From: Sphingobacterium sp.
GTDB taxonomy: Bacteria; Bacteroidota; Bacteroidia; SpSt-205
Direction: 5' to 3'
DNA: 6,996 nucleotides
NCBI GenBank assembly: GCA_028276345.1
Contig: JAPYWM010000066.1
Location: 1 to 6,996, forward strand
Position 1 is the first letter of the stretch. Each line of letters begins with the position of its first letter. A model generated the notes under the pieces. It searched no databases and had not been told where the DNA came from. It saw only the letters and a list, made by a program, of their open reading frames with translations. The translations under genes and the position numbers were made by a program. Positions 1 to 5,347 of this stretch are shown here, one piece after another.

Positions 1-2
1 TA

Positions 3-371
3 CGAAATATCTACTTTGACTTCAATAGCGACAAGCTGCGCCCCGAGTCTGTGCCGGAGCTTGAGCGGCTACTTCGGCTTTTGCAGCAGAATCCTAATAT
101 CCGTATTCGCTTTTCTGGTCATACCGACAATATCGGCGGCGATAAGTATAACCAGCAGCTGTCGGAGCGGCGGGCCCGAGCGGTGTATAAATGGCTTCGG
201 GAGCGGGGTGTCCATCCCATACAGATGGAATACATTGGATACGGGAAGACCCGCCCCATCGCCTCCAACGCCACCGAGGAGGGCCGCAGCCTCAATCGCC
301 GCATTGAGATGGAGGTCGTTGGCATTCGGAAAGCTACCGGCCAGGCCGCTCTGGAAGCCCAGGGCCGCTGA
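3..371 (+). CDS. OmpA-family peptidoglycan-binding domain protein, C-terminal part (5' end outside window)
   Basis: The reading frame is open from the left edge and ends with TGA at 369-371, so only the last 122 residues are visible. They form a nearly complete OmpA C-terminal domain: a strand with YFDFNSDKL, a helix rich in Leu and Arg, then SGHTDNIGG, LSERRARAV and the closing NRRIEMEV. In this family the Asp of GHTD and the Arg of LSERRA bind diaminopimelate in peptidoglycan, so the protein most likely anchors the outer membrane to the cell wall. The GTG at 51 would cut off the first strand and is not a credible start. What precedes the domain (beta-barrel, TPR or other repeats) cannot be seen. 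A short polar tail of about 18 residues follows the domain. The next gene starts 27 bases downstream from its own promoter, so the two are probably separate transcription units. Domain call is firm; the whole-protein identity is not. Confidence 0.9.
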   Translation, partial: RNIYFDFNSDKLRPESVPELERLLRLLQQNPNIRIRFSGHTDNIGGDKYNQQLSERRARAVYKWLRERGVHPIQMEYIGYGKTRPIASNATEEGRSLNRRIEMEVVGIRKATGQAALEAQGR

Positions 372-386
372 AATCCCTCGTCGCCG

Positions 387-394
387 TACCTTTG
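387..394 (+). promoter_or_regulatory. Bacteroidetes-type -7 promoter element TACCTTTG for the M50 protease gene
   Basis: TACCTTTG fits the Bacteroidetes consensus TAnnTTTG. It is followed by CAAA and then the ATG at 399. With the usual short distance from this element to the transcription start, the mRNA would begin at or beside the A of the ATG, giving a leaderless transcript. No convincing -33 TTG is seen about 20 bases upstream. The same octamer with the same four-base spacing recurs before two other genes here, which raises confidence. Confidence 0.75.
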
Positions 395-398
395 CAAA

Positions 399-1541
399 AT
401 GCGCAAAGAAGGCGTTTTCCACATTGCCACCATTGGCGGTATTCCTATATACCTTCACTGGACTTTCGGGTTTCTCATCATATGGATTGTCCTCTCGGCC
501 CTTTGGAGTAGTGGGGGAGATTGGGGTTATGCGGGGTGGCGGCTACTGCTGGTGGGGGGGCTGCTGGTGAGTGTGATCCTCCACGAACTGGGGCATGCCT
601 TTGCCGCTGCGGCCTTTCAGATACCTACGCGGGACATCACGATGTATCCTTTTGGTGGGGTAGCCTCCATCGAAAAGCTGCCCGAAAAGCCCACGCAAGA
701 ACTCGTCATCGCTCTCGCTGGGCCCCTTGTCAACTTTCTCATTATTGGCGTTATCTCGGCCGGGCTCTTTGTAAGCGGGGTAAGCTGGGAGGGGGATATG
801 GGCTATTACTTTGGGTTGCAGCGCCTTACAGGGGCCGACTACTTTTTCCAGCTGGCGTATCTCAACTTCCTCCTGGCTGCATTCAACCTTCTGCCTGCTT
901 TCCCGATGGATGGGGGGCGTGTACTGCGGGCTATTTTGGCTATGCGGTTTCCCTACGAAAAAGCCACGGCCATAGCTGCTACGGTAGGACAGGTCTTTGC
1001 TGGGCTCTTTGTGCTCCTGGGGATCCTTGGCAATATCATCCTGATTCTCATAGGCTTTTTCGTATATATCGCCGCTGAGAGCGAAAAGAAAGCTGTAGAA
1101 GGGCGTTCTGCGCTCAAAGGTCTACGTGCTCGGGATGCGATTATGGTGCAATATCCAGTCCTACCCGCTATGGCTACCCTTCAGTCAGCTATTGAGGCGC
1201 TGCTTGGCTCGCAGGCTCGCTCGTTTCTGATTGTAGACCCGCTTGGTCAGCCTGTGGGTGCCCTCTCTCGCGAAAAACTTATTAGCGCCCTCCATCAAGG
1301 GATGCCCCCTACTACGCCCATCACACAGGTCATGGACGAAAGGCTCATCACCGTGGAGCCCGACACCCCCCTCGGTGAAGTCATGGAAACCCTCCAGCGG
1401 GAAGATGTGCCCTTTATCCTCGTAGCTGAGAAAACCGGTTCTACCCCTCGCCTGCTGGGCCTCATCGACGCTGAAAATATCGCCGAATACCTTCTCATCA
1501 AGAAGGCCCGGGAAGCCTTCGCCTCGTCCATAGTGCCCTGA
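399..1541 (+). CDS. Membrane metalloprotease, peptidase family M50 (site-2 protease type) with two CBS domains
   Basis: This 380-residue protein is an intramembrane zinc protease of the S2P/M50 group. The zinc-binding HELGH lies at residues 62-66 inside a hydrophobic helix (E63 catalytic, H62 and H66 ligands), and NLLPAFPMDGGR at 163-174 supplies the third ligand, D171. YPFGGVASIEKLP (83-95) and ALAGPLVNF (105-113) match the family. Hydrophobic segments lie near 22-37, 47-72, 103-125, 148-165 and 195-225. The soluble tail (about 241-370) holds two CBS motifs, RARDAIM...LIVD and ITQVMDERLITVEPDTPL, which in other proteins bind adenine nucleotides and regulate activity. This layout matches the M50-CBS type also found in archaea and sporulation protein SpoIVFB relatives. 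Likely role: cleavage of membrane-bound regulators or signal-peptide remnants; the substrate is unknown and no anti-sigma gene is nearby. The ATG sits 4 bases after a TACCTTTG element. Family call firm, biological role open. Confidence 0.93.
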   Translation: MRKEGVFHIATIGGIPIYLHWTFGFLIIWIVLSALWSSGGDWGYAGWRLLLVGGLLVSVILHELGHAFAAAAFQIPTRDITMYPFGGVASIEKLPEKPTQELVIALAGPLVNFLIIGVISAGLFVSGVSWEGDMGYYFGLQRLTGADYFFQLAYLNFLLAAFNLLPAFPMDGGRVLRAILAMRFPYEKATAIAATVGQVFAGLFVLLGILGNIILILIGFFVYIAAESEKKAVEGRSALKGLRARDAIMVQYPVLPAMATLQSAIEALLGSQARSFLIVDPLGQPVGALSREKLISALHQGMPPTTPITQVMDERLITVEPDTPLGEVMETLQREDVPFILVAEKTGSTPRLLGLIDAENIAEYLLIKKAREAFASSIVP

Positions 1542-1570
1542 GCGGTCTCGCTGAGTGGGGATTTTTGTTG

Positions 1571-1578
1571 TACCTTTG
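1571..1578 (+). promoter_or_regulatory. Bacteroidetes-type -7 promoter element TACCTTTG for the acyl-CoA dehydrogenase-scpB operon
   Basis: TACCTTTG is followed by ACGT and the ATG at 1583, the same geometry as at 387 and 3441. It lies in a 41-base gap after the M50 stop codon. No clear -33 TTG is visible. The expected transcript start falls on or beside the start codon, so the mRNA would be leaderless. Confidence 0.75.
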
Positions 1579-1582
1579 ACGT

Positions 1583-2770
1583 ATGAGCTTCCCCACGCAA
1601 GTGCAGGTAGATAAGGTAGATTACTTTGATATTGAAAGCTTTTTGACGGAGGAGCAGCGGGCGATTCGGGATGCGGTTCGGCAGTGGGTCCGTACGCGGC
1701 TGGCCCCGATTATTGACGATTATGCGCAGCGGGCGGAATGCCCCACGCACCTTATCCCGGAGATGGCGCAGTTAGGGCTGTTTGGGCCTTTCATTCCCGA
1801 AGAGTACGGCGGCGCCGGTCTGGACTATATCTCCTACGGTCTGATGATGCAGGAGCTGGAAGCAGGCGACTCGGGTATCCGCTCTATGGCTTCTGTGCAG
1901 GGATCGCTTGTGATGTATCCGATATGGAAGTTTGGTTCGGAGGAGCAGCGCCGTAAGTACCTCCCTCGCCTCGCCAGCGGGGAGATAATGGGGTGCTTCG
2001 GGCTTACAGAACCCAACCACGGTTCTAACCCTGCCGGCATGGAGACCCACTTCTACGAAGAGGGCGACTACTATGTCGTAACCGGCTCTAAAATGTGGAT
2101 TTCCAATGCGCCTTTTGCGGATATTGCGATTGTCTGGGCGAAGGATCCGGAGGGCGTTATTCGGGGTTTGATTGTGGAGCGGGGTATGGAGGGCTTTTCC
2201 ACGCCGGAGATCCACCGCAAGTGGTCCTTGCGGGCGAGTGCGACCGGCGAGATCGTCCTGGACCATGTCCGTGTTCCCAAGGAAAATCTCCTCCCCGGTG
2301 TCAAAGGCCTCAAAGGCCCGCTCTCCTGCCTCAATAGCGCGCGGTATGGGATTAGCTGGGGAGCTATCGGGGCGGCCATAGACTGTTACCGAACCGCCGT
2401 GCAATACAGTTTGGAGCGCAAGCAGTTTGGTAAGCCCATCGCGGCCTTCCAGCTTACGCAGAAGAAGCTGGCGGAAATGCTGACGGAAATTACTAAGGCG
2501 CAGCTTTTAGCGCTGCGGCTTGGCCAGCTCATGAATGAAGGCCGCGCTACCCCCAACCAGATCTCCATGGCTAAACGAAACAACGTCGCTATGGCCCTGG
2601 AAGTCGCCCGTACCGCCCGCCAGATTCTCGGCGGCATGGGAATCGTCGGCGACTACCCCATCATGCGCCACATGATGAACCTCGAATCCGTCATCACTTA
2701 CGAAGGCACCCACGAAATCCACCTGCTCATTACCGGCCAGGACATCACAGGCATTTCGGCTTTCGTCTAA
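1583..2770 (+). CDS. Acyl-CoA dehydrogenase, closest to the glutaryl-CoA dehydrogenase subfamily
   Basis: This 395-residue flavoprotein oxidises an acyl-CoA to the 2-enoyl-CoA, passing electrons to electron-transfer flavoprotein. Order of parts: N-terminal helical domain (about 15-130), beta domain (about 135-240) with CFGLTEPNHGSNP and GSKMWISN, and C-terminal helical domain (about 245-395) with QFGKPIAAFQLTQKKLAEML and QILGGMGI. Compared from memory with human glutaryl-CoA dehydrogenase it keeps the catalytic base (E374 in TYEGTHE), the Arg-Ser that binds the distal carboxylate (R100-S101 in SGIRS), the Glu seven residues before that Arg (E93), and LRASATG and LNSARYGI. Glutaryl-CoA (lysine/tryptophan breakdown, with decarboxylation to crotonyl-CoA) is therefore a good substrate guess, though Bacteroidetes members of this branch may use other acyl-CoAs. 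Full length for the family. The ATG lies 4 bases after TACCTTTG. ScpB follows after 3 bases, so the two are probably cotranscribed. Confidence 0.93.
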   Translation: MSFPTQVQVDKVDYFDIESFLTEEQRAIRDAVRQWVRTRLAPIIDDYAQRAECPTHLIPEMAQLGLFGPFIPEEYGGAGLDYISYGLMMQELEAGDSGIRSMASVQGSLVMYPIWKFGSEEQRRKYLPRLASGEIMGCFGLTEPNHGSNPAGMETHFYEEGDYYVVTGSKMWISNAPFADIAIVWAKDPEGVIRGLIVERGMEGFSTPEIHRKWSLRASATGEIVLDHVRVPKENLLPGVKGLKGPLSCLNSARYGISWGAIGAAIDCYRTAVQYSLERKQFGKPIAAFQLTQKKLAEMLTEITKAQLLALRLGQLMNEGRATPNQISMAKRNNVAMALEVARTARQILGGMGIVGDYPIMRHMMNLESVITYEGTHEIHLLITGQDITGISAFV

Positions 2771-2773
2771 GGC

Positions 2774-3325
2774 ATGGACGAGACCTTCACCCCGCCGCTG
2801 GAAAACCTCATAGAAGCGATTCTTTTCGTCAATCCTAATCCCCTCTCCTCCGATCTTCTGCAAAAGACGCTGGCCCATCTCGTACGGCGGGCGGTTTCTT
2901 CTGAAGAGCTTTCTGAGGCGCTGGAAAAGTTACGAGCCCGCTATGCGGCCACAAGCATCGAGCTGATAGAGGTAGCGGGTGGCTATGCGCTGCGCACGCG
3001 GCCGGGGTATGGGGCGCTTTTAGCGCAGGCGCTCGGTCTGCAGACCCCTATTCGCCTCTCCAAACCTCTTCTAGAAACCTTAGCGATCGTGGCTTACCAC
3101 CAGCCTACTACGAAGGCCTTCGTCTCGCAGATGCGGGGCACGCAGAGCGACTATGCAGTAGATCGGCTAATAGAGCTGGAGCTGATTGAGCCGGCTGGGC
3201 GTCTGGACCTCCCAGGCAAGCCCCTATCTTATCGCACCACGAATAAGTTCTTAGAGCTTTTGGGGCTACGTTCGTTGAGTGATCTGCCCCGGCCGTCTGA
3301 CTTTTCGCAGGAGAGGACATCGTAA
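2774..3325 (+). CDS. scpB: Segregation and condensation protein B (ScpB)
   Basis: This 183-residue protein is the kleisin-associated subunit of the bacterial SMC-ScpAB condensin, which compacts and separates sister chromosomes. It shows the two winged-helix halves of ScpB: an N-terminal one opening with LENLIEAILFVNPNPLSS (residues 9-26) and running to about 85, and a C-terminal one with the signature LSKPLLETLAIVAYHQPTTK (about 95-114), the RGTQSD turn, LIELELIEPAGR and the final PGKPLSYRTTNKFLELLGLRSLSDLP. Length is normal. It starts 3 bases after the acyl-CoA dehydrogenase stop, with no promoter of its own in the gap, so it should depend on the upstream transcript and probably on translational coupling. 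ScpA, its obligate partner, is not in this window. The short insertion HLVRRAVSSEE (35-45) between the first helices is slightly unusual. Confidence 0.93.
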   Translation: MDETFTPPLENLIEAILFVNPNPLSSDLLQKTLAHLVRRAVSSEELSEALEKLRARYAATSIELIEVAGGYALRTRPGYGALLAQALGLQTPIRLSKPLLETLAIVAYHQPTTKAFVSQMRGTQSDYAVDRLIELELIEPAGRLDLPGKPLSYRTTNKFLELLGLRSLSDLPRPSDFSQERTS

Positions 3326-3350
3326 GGCCTGCGAGTTTTTGCCTTATCGG

Positions 3351-3401
3351 AGGGCGGCGTGGGGTATCAGGGCTGCTTTCTGGGAAGGCCTTCGTCGCCC
3401 T
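3351..3401 (+). repeat. Inverted repeat able to form a 9-bp hairpin, possible end of the scpB transcript
   Basis: AGGGCGGCG (3351-3359) pairs with CGTCGCCCT (3393-3401), nine pairs including one G-U, around a 33-base loop. It lies 25 bases after the scpB stop. No T-run follows the 3' arm, so it does not look like a standard intrinsic terminator; it could protect a 3' end or be chance. The GC-rich arms make it stable on paper only. Confidence 0.3.
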
Positions 3402-3440
3402 ACTTAGCCCCTGGTATATCGGCCTTTCGCCTAAATGCAT

Positions 3441-3448
3441 TACCTTTG
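3441..3448 (+). promoter_or_regulatory. Bacteroidetes-type -7 promoter element TACCTTTG for the SPFH-kinase pair
   Basis: TACCTTTG is followed by GTGT and ATG at 3453, the same four-base spacing as the other two copies. It decides the SPFH start: an in-frame ATG at 3435 lies upstream of the element and would be absent from the mRNA. No clear -33 TTG is visible. Confidence 0.75.
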
Positions 3449-3452
3449 GTGT

Positions 3453-4466
3453 ATGGTGTTCTCCTTTTTGCGGCGGCAGTTCATAGAGATCATTGAGTGG
3501 GTAGATGAGACCCGTAATACGCTCGTGTGGAAGTTTCCGGACGAAGACCGGGAGATCAAAATGGGGGCGCAGCTCACGGTTCGGGAGAGTCAGGTGGCTA
3601 TTTTCGTGAATGAGGGCAAGATTGCGGATGTGTTTTTGCCGGGGCGCTATGAGCTCATCACCCGGAATATGCCCATCCTCTCTGACCTGAAGGGGTGGAA
3701 GTATGGCTTCAACTCGCCCTTCAAGGTGGATGTGTACTTTGTCAGCACGCGGGAGTTCACGGGGCTACGGTGGGGGACGCAGCAGCCTATTATGGTCACG
3801 GACCCGGATTTTAGTCTGGTGCCGCTGCGGGCGTTTGGGACCTTTCACATGCGGGTGAAAGATGCCGCGAAGTTTTTCCGGGAGTTTGCCGGGACGGACC
3901 CGGTGGTTACAATAGAGGAGTTTCTGGATGGGGGTTTTCGGAGTCTGGTTGTGACCTATTTTGCGAATGCGCTCAAAGCTTCTGGGCAGACGCTGGTGGA
4001 GGTCAATGCGCGGGCTAATCAGCTGGGGGATGTGCTTCTGCCGTACTTACAGCCGGAGTTTGAGCGGGTGGGGGTGGAGCTGACGCGGTTTTTTGTGGAG
4101 AGCGTTTCGCTGCCGGAGGAGATCCAAAAGCAGCTTTTAGACCAGGACTTCCAGCTACGGGGCATGCGAAAGAAGGTGCAGCTTTCGCAGGAGGTGGAGG
4201 ATATGCAGCGGTTTTTGCAGTTTCAAGCGGGCCAGGCCATGGAAAAGGGGGATGGTGGAAGCAATCTGGGACGGGCGGCTATTGAGATGGGGCTCGGCAT
4301 GCAAATGGCCCAGCAGATGGGGCAGGCCGCCAGTGGGAAAGCTTCCGCCGAGGAGCGTGCCCAGATCCTCCAAACCCTCAAAGAACTTGCCCAGCTCAAA
4401 GACGCCGGCATCCTCACGGAGGCCGAGTTTGAAGCTAAAAAACAAGAGCTATTGAAGCGCTTGTAA
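3453..4466 (+). CDS. SPFH-domain (YdjI/'virion core protein'-like) protein with C-terminal SHOCT domain
   Basis: This 337-residue protein belongs to the stomatin/prohibitin/flotillin superfamily, the branch typified by B. subtilis YdjI. Recognisable stretches are QFIEIIEWVDETRNTLVWKF (9-28), QLTVRESQVAIFVNEGKIAD (40-59), GWKYGFNSPFKVDVYFVSTR (81-100) and LRAFGTFHMRVKD (125-137). Residues about 40-225 are the SPFH domain; 245-295 is a Gln/Met/Gly-rich linker; 306-337 is a SHOCT helix pair (LKELAQLKDAGILTEAEF). YdjI relatives often end in a zinc ribbon; here SHOCT takes that place and the protein has no cysteine. There is no transmembrane segment, so membrane contact would be peripheral, through oligomers. 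The start at 3453 is preferred over 3435 because it follows TACCTTTG by 4 bases and family proteins begin right here. A membrane-domain scaffold role is inferred. Its 3' end overlaps the coding frame of the following histidine kinase. Confidence 0.9.
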   Translation: MVFSFLRRQFIEIIEWVDETRNTLVWKFPDEDREIKMGAQLTVRESQVAIFVNEGKIADVFLPGRYELITRNMPILSDLKGWKYGFNSPFKVDVYFVSTREFTGLRWGTQQPIMVTDPDFSLVPLRAFGTFHMRVKDAAKFFREFAGTDPVVTIEEFLDGGFRSLVVTYFANALKASGQTLVEVNARANQLGDVLLPYLQPEFERVGVELTRFFVESVSLPEEIQKQLLDQDFQLRGMRKKVQLSQEVEDMQRFLQFQAGQAMEKGDGGSNLGRAAIEMGLGMQMAQQMGQAASGKASAEERAQILQTLKELAQLKDAGILTEAEFEAKKQELLKRL

Positions 4467-5305
4467 TCCTTCTGGCGCTGCTGGCGCTATTGGCCGGTGG
4501 ATGGGCCCTTTACGAGCGCTCTCAGCGTAAAAAGCTCTCGAAAACGTTATCTGAGCTGACAGGCTCTTCAGACTGGGACAGGGGCCTTCAGCAGGGGGCG
4601 GGGGGACAAATCCAGAAGCCCGGCCGGCAGGAGACTTTTTTGGCGGAGCTGTCTCATGAGCTGAAAACGCCCATAGCGATTCTCCTGGGGTATCTGGATA
4701 CCCTCTCGCAGGGGGCGTGGAAGGACGAGGCTGTAGCGCTGGACTTCATTCAGAAGGCGCTCCTCCAGGCGCAACGGCTCGCTGCACTTGTTCAGGACGT
4801 CCTTTTCTTAGCGCAGATAGAGAGTGGGGGGTGGCAGCTCCAGGTAGAGCCTGTCCCGCTGGAAGCCACCGTCCGGACCATCTTAGAGGAGCTGGAGCCG
4901 CTCGCCCAGCGCAAAAACATCCGCATAGAAATAACCGCCTCCGATCGGGGCTTGGCCGTGGAAGCCGACCCTACTGCCATGCGCCTCATTCTGAAAAACC
5001 TCATTGAAAACGCGATTCAGTATTCCCCTGAGGGCCGCCGCGTGTGGATTAGCTGGCGTGTGCAACCCCCAGCTGTCCGCATTGAGGTGGGCGACGAAGG
5101 CATTGGCATCCCCGCTGAGGAACTGCCGCGGATTTTTGAGCGGTTTTACCGGGTGGATAAGAGCCGGTCGCGGAGCCATGGGGGGACAGGATTGGGTCTG
5201 ACGCTTGTACGCGAGCTTTTGCAGGCGCATCAGAGTCAGATTCAGGTTCGCAGCGAAGTCGGCAAGGGTAGCGTATTCTGGTTTGAGCTGCCGCTATCCG
5301 GCTGA
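4451..5305 (+). CDS. Sensor histidine kinase with one N-terminal membrane anchor and no sensor domain (start codon uncertain)
   Basis: This PhoR-like kinase autophosphorylates a histidine and passes the phosphate to a response regulator, which is not encoded nearby. Numbered from 4451 (284 residues): membrane segment about 4-20 followed by a basic stop (SQRKK), a short linker, the HisKA domain with phospho-acceptor H69 in ELSHELKTPI, and a HATPase domain with the N box NLIENAIQYSP, G1 box GDEGIGIP, F box RIFERFYRVD and G2 box GGTGLGLTLV. There is no periplasmic loop, PAS or HAMP. The start is problematic: the frame opens after a TAA at 4436-4438 and no ATG, GTG or TTG occurs before the TTG at 4490, which lies inside the hydrophobic stretch and would destroy the anchor. 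ATT at 4451 (followed by GAA GCG) gives a complete anchor and overlaps the SPFH gene by 16 bases. A conservative caller would choose 4490. Kinase identity is firm. Confidence 0.88.
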   Translation: MEALVILLALLALLAGGWALYERSQRKKLSKTLSELTGSSDWDRGLQQGAGGQIQKPGRQETFLAELSHELKTPIAILLGYLDTLSQGAWKDEAVALDFIQKALLQAQRLAALVQDVLFLAQIESGGWQLQVEPVPLEATVRTILEELEPLAQRKNIRIEITASDRGLAVEADPTAMRLILKNLIENAIQYSPEGRRVWISWRVQPPAVRIEVGDEGIGIPAEELPRIFERFYRVDKSRSRSHGGTGLGLTLVRELLQAHQSQIQVRSEVGKGSVFWFELPLSG

Positions 5306-5319
5306 TAACCCGCCCATGG

Positions 5320-5327
5320 TACCTTCG
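5320..5327 (+). promoter_or_regulatory. Possible diverged -7 element (TACCTTCG) before the glycosyltransferase gene
   Basis: TACCTTCG differs by one base from the octamer found before three other genes. It lies in the 42-base gap after the kinase stop, but the ATG is 20 bases downstream instead of 4, so any transcript would carry a leader of roughly 15 bases. AAGGG at 5331-5335 is a weak Shine-Dalgarno candidate, 12 bases from the ATG. The gene may instead be read through from upstream. Confidence 0.35.
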
Positions 5328-5347
5328 CGAAAGGGTCTGGATTTCGC

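Larger units (their letters stand above)
3326..3452 (+). other. 127-base intergenic region between scpB and the SPFH gene
   Basis: This is the longest non-coding gap. It holds a hairpin-forming inverted repeat (3351-3401), a 10-base palindrome GAAGGCCTTC (3384-3393) within that hairpin's loop and 3' arm, and a -7 promoter element at 3441-3448. A weaker TAAGGC/GCCTTA pair (3323-3328 and 3341-3346) straddles the scpB stop codon with the T-run in its loop. There is no plausible small gene in it: the in-frame ATG at 3435 lies upstream of the promoter element. Confidence 0.6.

Noticed and set aside
51..53. GTG as start of the OmpA-domain gene
   Set aside because: The frame is open to the window edge and the conserved first strand (YFDFNSDKL) lies upstream of this codon.
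16..570. 184-codon open frame from 16, spanning the OmpA and M50 genes
   Set aside because: It crosses the real stop, promoter and start in another frame, and its Pro/Arg/Ser-rich translation resembles no family.
1538..1566. Terminator-like structure after the M50 gene: CTGAGCG / CGCTGAG with a 4-base loop and a T5 run nearby
   Set aside because: Only four contiguous pairs next to the loop, then a G-G mismatch; the T-run begins six bases after the stem and abuts the next promoter. Too weak to call.
1772..2404. 210-codon minus-strand open frame inside the dehydrogenase gene
   Set aside because: Fully antisense to a well-conserved enzyme, with no recognisable motif; expected by chance in GC-rich coding DNA.
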